From contig JAIXQK010000092.1 of the NCBI GenBank assembly GCA_027485795.1, positions 1-63,055 on the forward strand: DNA of 63,055 nucleotides. Reading direction: 5' to 3'. Numbering within the stretch: position 1 is the first letter of the stretch; every line of letters starts with the position of its first letter. Below the pieces are notes generated by a model. The model had not been told where the DNA came from, made no database searches, and saw nothing but the letters and a program-made list of their open reading frames with translations. Of this stretch, positions 16,898 through 26,398 are shown one piece after another. This stretch comes from Oxalobacteraceae bacterium (lineage in GTDB: Bacteria > Pseudomonadota > Gammaproteobacteria > Burkholderiales > Burkholderiaceae_D). The translations under genes and the position numbers were made by a program.

Positions 16898-18637
16898 TTA
16901 TCGTGAAGCGCCTGCTGTGTTGTATCGGTATGGGAGATTTAAACCTGCGTGCTGCTGCCCGTCTAACGGCGCTGCTGATATGGGCACCCCGCGCTGCGCC
17001 GCCTGTTCTCGCCGGTATTGCTCCCATGCAGCAGCGCCAGCGTATATGCTAGGGGGCTGCCCCATAGCGCGTGTGGTTGTACCAAAACCTGCATCTTCGT
17101 CGCCATTTTTGTACCGAGTAAGTCCTGTGTTTCTGGACGGTACAGCCCCGGACTTACTAAAGGCAAGTGCTTGTTCTTCCGCAGAAGCCGCACCTTTACT
17201 CTGGGTACGCAGCGAGTTATAAAGCTCTTTGAGGTCTTTGGGGTTCTTGTAGTCAAACGCAGTAACCCGCCCACCCATACGTTCGTAGTCCTCGGCTGTG
17301 CCGATAAATACTCCACGCCCATCGGGGGTAATGCTGAGCTTGTCCCCGAACTCTCGCACGAGGTTCGGGTGTTTAGCGGTTAAGGTAGCCATAGGGTCTG
17401 TATCTGCGTCAATGTGGTAAAACTTACCATCCACGCTCCACTTACCTCGTTGGTTGTTTATTGTCCCTGTAGTGCCGGGTTCAGGGTCTGGACGGAATTT
17501 ACCGTCACCGGCTCCAGCACCTCTACCCCCCTTTAATATCACGTTACCATCCCCGAACTTCTGGGTTCCATCGTACCTATTCATCAGCACAGGTTTACCA
17601 GTCTCCGGGTCAGTACCTATAACTTCCCAGCTCTCTCTATCTGCACGGTTTTCTTGTAGCTTCAACCCTCGCTCCGCATTAGCCAGAACTCCTTTACGAT
17701 ACTGGGCTGTCTCAGCAAGTGTGGCGTCTTGGTGCTGTGCTGTATGCCGTTTACCAGCCGCGTCGTTACCGGCATCAGCCAGAGTCTTGTAAATCCCGTT
17801 GTCCGATGCAATAGCGGCTGCGAGGTCTTTGTTCACCGACTGCATCACCGCCATAGCCTTGGTGGGGTTTGACTCCATCATCATGTGCGCTGCGTAGAGC
17901 TTGGCTTGGTCTTGTTTGGACAAACGTGCAAACATAGCCTTGCCGCCTGCGGTCGTGATTGCCAAGTCACGGAACCCTTTAGCGTCTGGGTCGCCCATCG
18001 TTATCTGCTTATTGTTGTCGTTGAGGTACCCTACCAGCGGGTCAAACAAAGCCGCCCGCTGCTTGTCGTCTGCACTAAGCGCAGTTTTCATGTGGCCGTT
18101 GAACCCGTCCTCGTAGTCGAAGTCTGCTGCAGTTTGCTTGTGTCGCGCAAAGCCTTCTGTATCGCCCTTGAGTATCGCCATTTCAGCCAGAATGTTGGAA
18201 GCTGCACCGCGCTCTGGAGTTTTGTTAGCTGTCAGCTTTTTAGCGGGTGCAAGACCCAACTGCTGCTTAGGTTGCATACCCTCACCACTCTGCACCTTCA
18301 TACCTTCGCCGCCTAGCTTGACCCCAGTAGTAAGTCCTAACTGTGGTACTTCCGGCAGTTTGTCATTGATGTTCATCGGCGCGTCAATCGCCGGAGCAAA
18401 CTCCGTAGCGCTATTGCCTAAGCTGTAGTTGTCAGCGTTAGGGTTGGTGAGCTGCTTCTGCAAGACCTGTAATTTGTTGTAGGTATCTTGCTCTTGGTCA
18501 AACTTGGTTTGGGTGCGAGCCTCTGCGGCTTGCTGCATCTTTAGCTGCGCGTCGGCTCGTTCGTTGGCCTGCCAGTCGTTTGAGGCTTTCATCCCAAGCG
18601 GGATGGCGTTTACAAAACTACGATTGAAGTTGCTCAT
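16898..18637 (-). CDS. Putative internal virion / DNA ejection protein
   Basis: The protein has about 579 residues. Residues 15-75 are strongly helical and Gln/Ala/Glu-rich, resembling the coiled segments of podovirus ejection proteins. The rest is mixed, with many Gly/Lys loops, and has no enzymatic signature. I start it at the ATG at 18637, which has GGGGTGG upstream; a GTG at 18646 is also in frame. It sits between the 310-residue ejection-type protein and the giant polyvalent protein, and the three probably form the ejected inner-core set. Confidence 0.65.
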   Translation of the reverse strand: MSNFNRSFVNAIPLGMKASNDWQANERADAQLKMQQAAEARTQTKFDQEQDTYNKLQVLQKQLTNPNADNYSLGNSATEFAPAIDAPMNINDKLPEVPQLGLTTGVKLGGEGMKVQSGEGMQPKQQLGLAPAKKLTANKTPERGAASNILAEMAILKGDTEGFARHKQTAADFDYEDGFNGHMKTALSADDKQRAALFDPLVGYLNDNNKQITMGDPDAKGFRDLAITTAGGKAMFARLSKQDQAKLYAAHMMMESNPTKAMAVMQSVNKDLAAAIASDNGIYKTLADAGNDAAGKRHTAQHQDATLAETAQYRKGVLANAERGLKLQENRADRESWEVIGTDPETGKPVLMNRYDGTQKFGDGNVILKGGRGAGAGDGKFRPDPEPGTTGTINNQRGKWSVDGKFYHIDADTDPMATLTAKHPNLVREFGDKLSITPDGRGVFIGTAEDYERMGGRVTAFDYKNPKDLKELYNSLRTQSKGAASAEEQALAFSKSGAVPSRNTGLTRYKNGDEDAGFGTTTRAMGQPPSIYAGAAAWEQYRREQAAQRGVPISAAPLDGQQHAGLNLPYRYNTAGASR

Positions 18638-18639
18638 TT

Positions 18640-19572
18640 TTACCACCCCATCTTTGAACCAAGGGCTTTACCAGCCATACCACCCAAGGGACCCATAACC
18701 GCTCCACCAGCGATACCGAGCATGGTGCCAAACAAATCGCCACCACCGGAGTTAGCAGCCTGATCTTGAGAGCTTTTGTAGTTAGCCTGTGCGTTCCACA
18801 TATTGGTAGCGTTATTACCCATCTGCCCTGCCATCGTTCCGGCTTGGTTCCAGCCGTTGGTCATGCCGCCAAACGACGAGTTAGCCAGACCGATACCTGC
18901 GGTGCCATAACCGAACCCACTGCCCGTGTTAGCCGACGCCATAGCTGGAAAGCCACTCAGCATATTCACTGCATTGGATTTAAGTGCCAACCCCTCAGCC
19001 TTAGCTGCTTGACTTACCTTAGCCCCTGCAGACGCTCTAGCAGTCGCTTGAGCGAGCGATGCTTGGTTATCTGCCATCAGCGCCTTCATGCTGTTAGGGT
19101 TGATGCCCCTACGTTCCAAGCCACGTTGCTGTTGCTGCTGTGCCGCATTAAACGCTGCAGTTACATCTGCGTTAGCCTCGTCCATCATCTGTCCACGTCG
19201 CGCACTTTCATTGAAGTTTTTAGCTTCTTCCAGCATTGGTGCTTGCAGCTCGTCGAGCTTGCCGCGCTTACCCAAACTCCACTCACGGTCTGCTTGTGCT
19301 TGTGAATACGCAGTTTTAGCAGTGTCAAGACCAAACTTCTGCTGCTCCATCATGGTCGGCATCATTTGATCCGTAATACGCATGATCTGCTCTACGGACT
19401 TGTCTTGGATGCCCAGTGACTTAATCTGTGCGGCAACTAACGCAGGGTCTGGAGGAGGTGCGCTACTACCGCCACCGCCGCCACCACCTTCAAGAGTCAT
19501 ACGCCCATCACCACGAGGTTTAAATGCGTGTTCAGGGTAGAAATCAAATTCGGTTTTATGGAACCTAGACAT
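18640..19572 (-). CDS. Putative internal virion / pilot protein
   Basis: This 310-residue protein has a Gly-rich and Pro-rich N-terminal segment (GGGGGGG, then PPPDP) and a long Gln/Ala helical middle (ADVTAAFNAAQQQQQRG). Its C-terminus is Gly/Ala/Met-rich and ends in a hydrophobic, membrane-active-like stretch GTMLGIAGGAVMGPLGG. This composition is usual for short-tailed phage pilot or ejection proteins that form a channel through the envelope. The start overlaps the GNAT gene by eight bases. Confidence 0.65.
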   Translation of the reverse strand: MSRFHKTEFDFYPEHAFKPRGDGRMTLEGGGGGGGSSAPPPDPALVAAQIKSLGIQDKSVEQIMRITDQMMPTMMEQQKFGLDTAKTAYSQAQADREWSLGKRGKLDELQAPMLEEAKNFNESARRGQMMDEANADVTAAFNAAQQQQQRGLERRGINPNSMKALMADNQASLAQATARASAGAKVSQAAKAEGLALKSNAVNMLSGFPAMASANTGSGFGYGTAGIGLANSSFGGMTNGWNQAGTMAGQMGNNATNMWNAQANYKSSQDQAANSGGGDLFGTMLGIAGGAVMGPLGGMAGKALGSKMGW

Positions 19573-19972
19573 AGCGGCAGTCCTCTCGGTGCATCACATA
19601 GATCAAAATATCACCGCCGTCGTGCGCTGCACCTTGCAGTACGGCTTCTTGCTTAAACCCTAGATGCTCGTCCAGTGTGCGGGCGGCTGTGTTCTTAGCT
19701 TCAACATACCCGCTCAGTCTCTTAAGCTTGAGCTGCAGAAACGGGTACGCAAAGCAGGCTCGTAGAAATTCACGGGAGCCGTGCAGCCACCCGTCCTCAA
19801 GCGCGATGTGCACCCATGCGTTACAAGCGTTAATGCGCTCAAAGACAACACCAGCAACCATCTCACCATCGTTCTCCAAACCAATACCCTGCATAGACGC
19901 TGTAGCCACTATAGGCTCTCTAGCGTTGACGAATGAGAACACCCGTGCGGGGTTAATTACGATTTGATGCAC
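19565..19972 (-). CDS. GNAT-like acetyltransferase (virion-region type)
   Basis: The 135-residue protein has the GNAT fold pattern. A central segment ends in RACFAYPFLQLKLKRLSGYV, then EAKNTAARTLDEHLGFKQEA, the characteristic N-acetyltransferase helix in which the substrate/CoA-site Asn and the H-LGF turn are conserved. Similar short acetyltransferase-like proteins sit beside internal virion genes in many podoviruses. Substrate unknown. Confidence 0.7.
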   Translation of the reverse strand: MHQIVINPARVFSFVNAREPIVATASMQGIGLENDGEMVAGVVFERINACNAWVHIALEDGWLHGSREFLRACFAYPFLQLKLKRLSGYVEAKNTAARTLDEHLGFKQEAVLQGAAHDGGDILIYVMHREDCRYV

Positions 19973-19974
19973 GA

Positions 19975-20247
19975 TTACTTAATATCAGCCAGAAGGTTGT
20001 CTAAGTCGGCACCAAGCACAGGCGTAAGAGAATCTGTAGCCGAAGCCTTTACTACACGCTGTTTCTTCGCTGTAGCTTGCTTAGGCTCTACGTCAACAAT
20101 GTTCTCCAACCGGGCAAGGATTTTTTCACCCTCGTCCAGTAAAACCAATCCGCTAGAACTTAGAACACCAACGTCTTGGTTGCGGTATATGAGGCGCATA
20201 CCAAAATAAGCAGCACCTTCACTTAAAAAGCGTTCTTCTGGAGTCAT
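19975..20247 (-). CDS. Small late protein of unknown function
   Basis: The 90-residue protein has a hydrophobic/beta N-terminus (GMRLIYRNQDVGVLSSSGLVLL) and a Lys/Ala-rich C-terminus (KQATAKKQRVVKASA). It is the first gene behind the promoter-operator at 20274-20302, so it and the ejection genes can be transcribed independently of the upstream tail genes. No family recognised. Confidence 0.6.
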   Translation of the reverse strand: MTPEERFLSEGAAYFGMRLIYRNQDVGVLSSSGLVLLDEGEKILARLENIVDVEPKQATAKKQRVVKASATDSLTPVLGADLDNLLADIK

Positions 20248-20273
20248 ATAGTCACCCTAATAAGAAATGCCAT

Positions 20274-20302
20274 ATTATGCGCTAACATGCTTACACATTC
20301 AA
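20274..20302 (-). promoter_or_regulatory. Promoter with operator motif in spacer (ejection-protein block)
   Basis: Read on the minus strand: -35 TTGAAT (20297-20302), a 17-bp spacer holding GTGTAAGCATGTTA, and -10 CATAAT (20274-20279). The spacer overlaps the stop codon of the upstream GNAT gene. The organisation copies the promoters at 3584 and 36256. Confidence 0.7.
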
Positions 20303-20743
20303 GAGCATGGCAAAGTTACTGCCTGTGTAACTCATACCAAATCGCTTATAAACGCTCTCTGCGGCACCTCCAACTGATGAAGTTACGCCAGCGGAAACAT
20401 GATTGCACTGCCCTTTAGCCCATTCAAGGAAGTTCTCGAACAGAGTAAAAGCCACACCGCTGCCCCTATGCTCCTGCTTAACAAACAACAACTGCTCCAT
20501 AGCTTTTTTGTCGTCGCTAAACCAAGGCGTGAATACGGAGCCTGCAACAACACCTATTAGCTCACCATTTTCTTCTGCCACAAAGATAACTGCATCGTCT
20601 TGAGTAACCCACCGACGCAGTGCATAACGAGCCTTGGTTTCGTTCACCTTAAAAAACTTGTATTCCGTTTCGTCGTGCATGTCGTACAAAAGGGCAATAA
20701 GTGCCTTAACGTCTCCTTCAACCGCTTTTCTAATCTCAGCCAT
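20291..20743 (-). CDS. GNAT family N-acetyltransferase
   Basis: The 150-residue protein is a full GNAT domain. MAEIRKAVEGDVKALIALL is beta1-alpha1, and EENGELIGVVAGSVF supplies beta2-beta4. KQEHRGSGVAFTLFENFLEWA is motif A, where R-G-x-G contacts acetyl-CoA, and AESVYKRFGM is the C-terminal motif. It lies among late structural genes, directly before the ejection block. Phage GNATs here may acetylate a virion or host protein; the substrate cannot be read from sequence. Confidence 0.85.
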   Translation of the reverse strand: MAEIRKAVEGDVKALIALLYDMHDETEYKFFKVNETKARYALRRWVTQDDAVIFVAEENGELIGVVAGSVFTPWFSDDKKAMEQLLFVKQEHRGSGVAFTLFENFLEWAKGQCNHVSAGVTSSVGGAAESVYKRFGMSYTGSNFAMLLNV

Positions 20744-20744
20744 A

Positions 20745-20957
20745 TCAATCTCCTATGTGTTCAGTCCAAGTTAAATCTTTTATGTGGTCGCGGATAGCCG
20801 CATCAATATTGAACCCATCGGGTACAAATATGTAGAAACGAACCTCGTCAAACCGTGGGTCGTCACCATCCATATAGCGCTTAAATACGCTACAAGTAAT
20901 ACCCCTGCCATCGTGGTACGTGCACAATTTTAAAAGCCTGTAGTCAATTGCTTGCAT
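20745..20957 (-). CDS. Small conserved late protein
   Basis: The 70-residue protein is taken from the ATG at 20957, which has AAGGTAG upstream. A longer frame to 21014 would overlap the preceding gene. Mixed alpha/beta composition with the pattern DEVRFYIFVPDGFNIDAAI. No function recognised. It is tightly packed between the tail protein and the GNAT gene. Confidence 0.6.
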   Translation of the reverse strand: MQAIDYRLLKLCTYHDGRGITCSVFKRYMDGDDPRFDEVRFYIFVPDGFNIDAAIRDHIKDLTWTEHIGD

Positions 20958-20961
20958 AGCT

Positions 20962-22599
20962 CTACCTTGTCGGTGTCGGTGGGAACACCATGCCATCAGG
21001 GAATATGCCATCAATCGGCAACTTAGAAACTTGCGTAACTACGCCGTTGATACGAATTTTGTAGCTGCCAAAATATTTACCGTACAGCGGTGGGGAATTA
21101 GGGTCCTCGCTGATGTACGCTGGCGTAATCCGAACATCCCATAAATCTGTGCAATCCCCCACTGCGTACCGTGCATCGCAATGGTTAGCAAGTGCTGCTA
21201 CGTTAGTGTCGCCTATTATGGGAGCGCCACCGTCTACGCTCGGAGCAGTGAATCTAACTTGCTCACCAAAGAAAGTGCATGGACTCAATTGAACGTCTAA
21301 AGTTCTACGCAGCTCACTTGTTGGTGGTTCCGTGGGAAGTTCCTCCGTGTAAAAAACCCACGTCGATACCGTAAAGTCACCCTCATACTGCAAAGCATCT
21401 AACATATTTGGACGTGTTAAGACTCCCACATTTCTAATGTTAGCTGTATCAGGGTCGAAGGAAAAAACGCTTACAGGGTCATTAGGGAACTCTGGTGGTC
21501 TTGGTTGCGCTGCTGCGTGTGTGTTCTGGTCAATCACAAAAGCTCTAAGTAAGGACTCAGGTTGAGAGAACGAGTACGTTCCCTCTATAGTGTAGATGTA
21601 GAACGGTGTGCCTGTCATACTCTCCCATGAGCCTGAACCGCCTTCTTGACTTATACCACCGCCCCCTTCGTTTGGCGGCTGTAATCCAGCGTCGTACAGA
21701 TTGGCATCTGAGATCATCATTAGCGTAGGCTGTAGGTTCAGCGTTTCATTCTGGAACGGCCATCGCCCTCCGGCTGATGTGCCTCCACCACCAACTCCAA
21801 TGCCGAAAAACGAGCGCCCACTTTCGTAACGTCGCTGGTGGCACCCTGCATCGACTGGAACCCACCCGCATTCGGCTATGGTATACCCAAGAGGAGTCGT
21901 TCTGATTCTAAGCCCCGCACGGTAAAATGCCCAGTAGGTACTCCACAACTCGTATTCACGTTTATCGGCTTTACCGCCCTCAGACCACCTACCTGTTGTG
22001 AACTCTTGTTCGCGTTCTGCCTGCGCTATTGACGCATAGTGGTAAATAATTTTCACTCCTTCGGCAAAAGGGGTTAAGTAGTAGTCGTAAGCCGTGTCGG
22101 GAGTTAGGGAACTGTTAGGCATAGAACGACACTCCCAAGGACTACCACTAATAGCCGCACTCCTTGGGTTTGTAGACGGCTGCACCATCTTTGTTTCTAG
22201 TAACGATAATGGTCCACCACGGCTATCAAACGACAAGCTGCCGTCATTTCTAAAAACCTGAACCCCGTAGTCGCCTGTGAAAGTTGCGCTTCTGGCTGGC
22301 GCGAAAACGTAAACCTCTGGGATTGTGGGTGAAGTAGAAATGATTTCGATCTTCCAACCAATATCGCTAGACCTCACTGCGGTAACCCCTGTGTACCCCC
22401 CGTTAACCGTCATAAAAGGCGTAGGGTAATCTATGCAGTTAATCAAAAACTCCCAACGGTACATGCCTCCACAGTTACTAGAACTTACTATAGTTCTATA
22501 TAAAACTGCTTTACCAATAAAGTGCAGGGTTTTAGTATCGCTGGATACTAGAACTTTCCCAAATTGATTGGAAGCTGTAAATCCATAAGCCTCACTCAT
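20962..22599 (-). CDS. Putative tail surface/receptor-binding protein
   Basis: The 545-residue protein is predicted to be largely beta, with many aromatic and Gly/Ser-rich segments. Its start, YGFTASNQFGKVLVSSDT, resembles phage tail accessory proteins of the DUF6453 type. A Gly-rich loop (IGVGGGGTSAGG) lies in the middle. It overlaps the preceding gene by four bases (ATGA). Its position behind the tail-tip protein suggests a distal fibre, which is inferred from context. Confidence 0.55.
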   Translation of the reverse strand: MSEAYGFTASNQFGKVLVSSDTKTLHFIGKAVLYRTIVSSSNCGGMYRWEFLINCIDYPTPFMTVNGGYTGVTAVRSSDIGWKIEIISTSPTIPEVYVFAPARSATFTGDYGVQVFRNDGSLSFDSRGGPLSLLETKMVQPSTNPRSAAISGSPWECRSMPNSSLTPDTAYDYYLTPFAEGVKIIYHYASIAQAEREQEFTTGRWSEGGKADKREYELWSTYWAFYRAGLRIRTTPLGYTIAECGWVPVDAGCHQRRYESGRSFFGIGVGGGGTSAGGRWPFQNETLNLQPTLMMISDANLYDAGLQPPNEGGGGISQEGGSGSWESMTGTPFYIYTIEGTYSFSQPESLLRAFVIDQNTHAAAQPRPPEFPNDPVSVFSFDPDTANIRNVGVLTRPNMLDALQYEGDFTVSTWVFYTEELPTEPPTSELRRTLDVQLSPCTFFGEQVRFTAPSVDGGAPIIGDTNVAALANHCDARYAVGDCTDLWDVRITPAYISEDPNSPPLYGKYFGSYKIRINGVVTQVSKLPIDGIFPDGMVFPPTPTR

Positions 22600-23270
22600 T
22601 GCATCACCACCATAACGTAAGTATCACGATTGCCACCAGAGACAGTGACGTTAGTCCCGCTAATTTCTAATAAGGGCGCAAGGGCTTTACCCGCTTCACC
22701 AGTTCCATCTTGCGGGTGCGTATTAACAAACATCTGCGTAGCCCTCAATGTTCGTCCTGCTAAGTAAGGGTACGAGCGATTTGTTGCTAATCCAGCAGGC
22801 ACCAAGAACATATCGACCTGATTCCACGCAATAGTTCGACTATCGTAGATGGTGCAATAGGCGTTCTTAATTCTCCCTTCGAGCGCTTCTATGTTTATTA
22901 GATGGTCGTTGAGCGCTTTAACCGCATCCCTGTAGTAAGACGGAACGTAGTTTCGGTCTAAATGCAATTTGTTTAACGGGTCTTGTATGGTCGGGGGGTA
23001 TGGTTCAGTGCTAATAAAATCACCAGTCCAATTTGTCGCATACCTTCCGTCACGACGTGCAAAGTAGGGCGCAAACCAACCGCCCCACCAGAAAACTGCT
23101 GGCGTAAGAAAATACGTTGCTGCAACCGCTAGTACAACATCTAGCTCCATAAATATGTTGTTAAGCAAAAGCGGCTGCTGCTGTTTAGCGGCAGCCAACT
23201 CTGACCCCAAAGCGTCTAAATTGACGTTAGGTTTTAGGTTCGTCCCGTAGAGTTTAAAACCGAATGTCAT
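22596..23270 (-). CDS. Tail-associated protein of unknown function
   Basis: The 224-residue protein includes a hydrophobic stretch with Trp pairs (LAVAATYFLTPAVFWWGGWF, near residues 48-67) and otherwise soluble sequence. It starts one base after the stop of the 1042-residue protein and overlaps the following tail gene by four bases. It is therefore probably part of the same tail-tip assembly. No domain recognised. Confidence 0.55.
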   Translation of the reverse strand: MTFGFKLYGTNLKPNVNLDALGSELAAAKQQQPLLLNNIFMELDVVLAVAATYFLTPAVFWWGGWFAPYFARRDGRYATNWTGDFISTEPYPPTIQDPLNKLHLDRNYVPSYYRDAVKALNDHLINIEALEGRIKNAYCTIYDSRTIAWNQVDMFLVPAGLATNRSYPYLAGRTLRATQMFVNTHPQDGTGEAGKALAPLLEISGTNVTVSGGNRDTYVMVVMQ

Positions 23271-26200
23271 TAGTCACCTAAGTATCCAATGCGAACCCGT
23301 AGCTGCCCATTCTCAAACACCTTGATGCAAGTGTCAGTAATCTCCATGCGAGAGGCATTGGGGTTAAGCGAACTCTTAACATCTATAGAACCTCTGTAGG
23401 TCATCTTGCCGTTGGTAAACATCAAGCGCTCTGCGTTTACGTCACCAAACATAAATGAGCCATCGGACTTAAGGTTAAAACCCCTGCCTGTAAACGGATC
23501 GTCTGGGCTATCTACATAGCTGGTAGTAGTGAACTGCGTCACTGCGCGAGTAATAAACACGTAGGGCACTACCCCGTCATTAGGAGCGCTGTCGTTACCC
23601 AATTGGCTGTCACGGTTATCACCGCAAGCCGCCACGCCACCGTTTTTCATTACCATTGCGGATACACGCTTACCCATGCCGCCTACGGATATTTTTGCCC
23701 CGTAAGAGGAGGCGTTAAAGTTAGATAGCTCCTCCGGCAAAATAACTCTATTGCCGCCAATAACCACCGCGCTAAACGTATCTGCCCTGTTGGAGTATCC
23801 GGTGTCCGTATCAGGCAGCAAGTCAATAACACGTACTTGACGATTGCCGAATACCTTGCCATCTACATAAACCAACTCCGCAGGCGAGAAGTAATCCAGT
23901 GGAAACTTCGACGCATAAACAATAGGATCAGTGAACACCCCTTGTGGGTTTGGCGGGTCAATAACTCGGCTCAGTGGGTAAGGATTTTCATCTGTGGAAG
24001 GTAAGTACCCATCCGGTATAACTTCAATACTATTGATGGGGAACTGATCTGAAATGCCGTATACCGAATGATCTTCCTTGGTAAACCACGTAGAGTTGTA
24101 TCCAGCAGCTATGTTGACAACATGCTCAGCAACACGGTTTGGCAAGCGCCAAGAATCTTTAAGGCGCACATTGCCTGTCACATAAGCGTGAACGGGAACG
24201 CCCCGCGCCTGCCTGCCGCCACCACAAGCCCATAGCGTGTTATCTTCGTCAAGAAGTAATACGTGATCCCATCCAGCGGATACACGAACCACTCGGTCAA
24301 CCTCAATTCTGGCTAAACCAAACACAGTCGGAGAGTTCGGGCAAATAAGTTCTCGATCTGCGCCGTAGTGGTAAACGTAGCCGTCAGTATCACGCATAAC
24401 AACAAACGATTTACCAGCAGAAATCTCTACGATCTGCGAAGAAATAGCGGGTGAAAACAGCGCCACATCAGGACCCGTAGTGAAGGGACCCGTAATCCAG
24501 ACCTTGCCGTTTGCATCCAAAAAGGCTGAGAACAACAGTCCAACAGACATACTCACAATGTTGCTCAAGCCACGCAGTTTTACAGGCGTTGATACGTTAC
24601 CTTTATGGTCAACGGCAATACTTCCTACTAGCGCACCAGCCGCATATACTGAGCCATCAGTGCCAAGGTACAAGGTATGACTTGCACCCACGCATACATC
24701 TTTGAACGTAGGTGCTGGCAGCGTAGTAACCGTATTAACCGCTGTTTGCGGTGTGGGCGAACCCGGACTATGGATAGAGCCATTAGTGAGCGTCAGCCCG
24801 CCTATAGTGCCCGCATTGGCGTACACCGTGCCGCGCACTGTAGCGTTATTAAAAGTAGCATTACCAGTACGCTCAATCTGCCAACCCGATGTATTGGTGT
24901 AGTTGATACTCTTTAAGTTGCCACCTACAACACCATCACCAACAGAAAGTTTACTTGCGCTTAAATTTGCAATCTTGGCATCGTCAATTGCAGCAGTGCC
25001 GATCTTGGCATTTGTGATCTGCCCGTTTTTGATAAACGCATCTTTAATGTAAACACCTACAGGCACGTTCTGCCCGTTAAGAATCTTTGGTGTAGTCTGA
25101 ACGATAAACGGGGTTGACGGCTCAACGCCCGGACCCGATGGGCTGGCAATGGCAAACCTATCAGCCCGAACTTCAAACTGGCTTGTAGTGGGTCCACCGT
25201 ACACAGACTCACTAGCCAGACCAAAGCCGCTTACATACCCGTTCTGGTCAATTTTGACGCTGTACTGAGCGAACAATTCACCATCTTTTTCAGCCCTAAC
25301 CGTAGCTTCCTCTTGCAGAGAATTTGACAGCCCAAGCACATCAGTCTGCATGGTCGTTACACGGGTGCTAAGGGCAGAATCAGCGTTTGCGCGTACAGTC
25401 TGCTCGGTAAGCATCGCTGCTTCTAAGTCACCCTCTGTCTTTGCTCCCAATGCAGTAATGCGTTGTGCAAGGACTTCATCAGCACTGGCAATCGTAGTGG
25501 ATACATCCACAATGGCTGCGTTAGCCTGCTGCAACCCATTACCAAACTGAGCAGCGAGTGACTGTCGAAGCATAGCCTCAGTCTTAATCGCATTCGTCCT
25601 AACTTCTCTTTCTTCTACTATGGCAGCAGCATTTTGGTCTGTGGATGCGCTAATCTGAGCAACCAACCTAGAAATGTCATCGTCCTTGTTTTTACGGGCA
25701 ACAGCCTCGGCAAGAATCTGAGCAGCCAAAGAACCCGCTAACGTGGCTGGTCCGTCAATCTTGTCAATCCGCTTGCTAAGAGACTGATGTAACTGCGATG
25801 AAGTAATTTGACCATCCAAAAGTTCCAGCAGCTTACCTACATCCTGCCCTGTAGTTGCCACCAGCCCATTAGTGCCGCCTGCTGGAGAGGATGATAAAAC
25901 GCCATCGTTAGTCTGCCAACGAACCCACAAATGCCATGTGGTAGCCGAATCTGCGGGAAAGGCGTACACCGTGCCAGTAAACTCAGCAACCTTTACAGCA
26001 GACGCAAATACAGGCTCCGGTGCACCAGCTTCACGAACCCGCCCATATAAAACCGTGCGTAAGTAGCCGTGACCTTGAGTAAACAGCGGGTCGTCATGCT
26101 CGATAAAAATGTTATTCATTCCCGCAGTGACCTTAAACCCTGTAGGAGTAGGAGGCGGGCTTAAATCAGGAACGGTAGAAACTGGGTTAGTTGATTTAAT

Positions 26201-26398
26201 GGGCAGTGCCCCTCTGCCTGTAGTGAGCTTTGCACCATTTAATAACTCAACAACACCAGACTCCAGCAGGTCGCGTAGCGTCACCCCTCTATCCATCGGA
26301 TCACCCTGCCGACCCATGTAGGTCATCAAGGTTTCTCTAACCCGCTGGTCAAAGTTAGAGGTTGAAGGGCTTGGTAAGTCGTTGCGTAAATCGCTCAT
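23270..26398 (-). CDS. Tail-tip / host-specificity protein with RCC1-like repeats
   Basis: The 1042-residue protein has a lambda J-like middle, with Ala-rich coiled coils, KNGQITNAKIGTAAIDDAKI and GTVYANAGTIGGLTL typical of J/DUF1983 C-terminal regions. At about residues 565-935 there is an inserted set of RCC1-type blades: VGASHTLYLGTDGSVYAAG, SAGKSFVVMRDTDGYVYHYG, SAGWDHVLLLDEDNTLWACG and a last blade with CGDNRDSQLGND. These form a beta-propeller in known families. It then returns to a J-like C-terminus. The propeller probably serves receptor binding. Confidence 0.75.
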   Translation of the reverse strand: MSDLRNDLPSPSTSNFDQRVRETLMTYMGRQGDPMDRGVTLRDLLESGVVELLNGAKLTTGRGALPIKSTNPVSTVPDLSPPPTPTGFKVTAGMNNIFIEHDDPLFTQGHGYLRTVLYGRVREAGAPEPVFASAVKVAEFTGTVYAFPADSATTWHLWVRWQTNDGVLSSSPAGGTNGLVATTGQDVGKLLELLDGQITSSQLHQSLSKRIDKIDGPATLAGSLAAQILAEAVARKNKDDDISRLVAQISASTDQNAAAIVEEREVRTNAIKTEAMLRQSLAAQFGNGLQQANAAIVDVSTTIASADEVLAQRITALGAKTEGDLEAAMLTEQTVRANADSALSTRVTTMQTDVLGLSNSLQEEATVRAEKDGELFAQYSVKIDQNGYVSGFGLASESVYGGPTTSQFEVRADRFAIASPSGPGVEPSTPFIVQTTPKILNGQNVPVGVYIKDAFIKNGQITNAKIGTAAIDDAKIANLSASKLSVGDGVVGGNLKSINYTNTSGWQIERTGNATFNNATVRGTVYANAGTIGGLTLTNGSIHSPGSPTPQTAVNTVTTLPAPTFKDVCVGASHTLYLGTDGSVYAAGALVGSIAVDHKGNVSTPVKLRGLSNIVSMSVGLLFSAFLDANGKVWITGPFTTGPDVALFSPAISSQIVEISAGKSFVVMRDTDGYVYHYGADRELICPNSPTVFGLARIEVDRVVRVSAGWDHVLLLDEDNTLWACGGGRQARGVPVHAYVTGNVRLKDSWRLPNRVAEHVVNIAAGYNSTWFTKEDHSVYGISDQFPINSIEVIPDGYLPSTDENPYPLSRVIDPPNPQGVFTDPIVYASKFPLDYFSPAELVYVDGKVFGNRQVRVIDLLPDTDTGYSNRADTFSAVVIGGNRVILPEELSNFNASSYGAKISVGGMGKRVSAMVMKNGGVAACGDNRDSQLGNDSAPNDGVVPYVFITRAVTQFTTTSYVDSPDDPFTGRGFNLKSDGSFMFGDVNAERLMFTNGKMTYRGSIDVKSSLNPNASRMEITDTCIKVFENGQLRVRIGYLGD

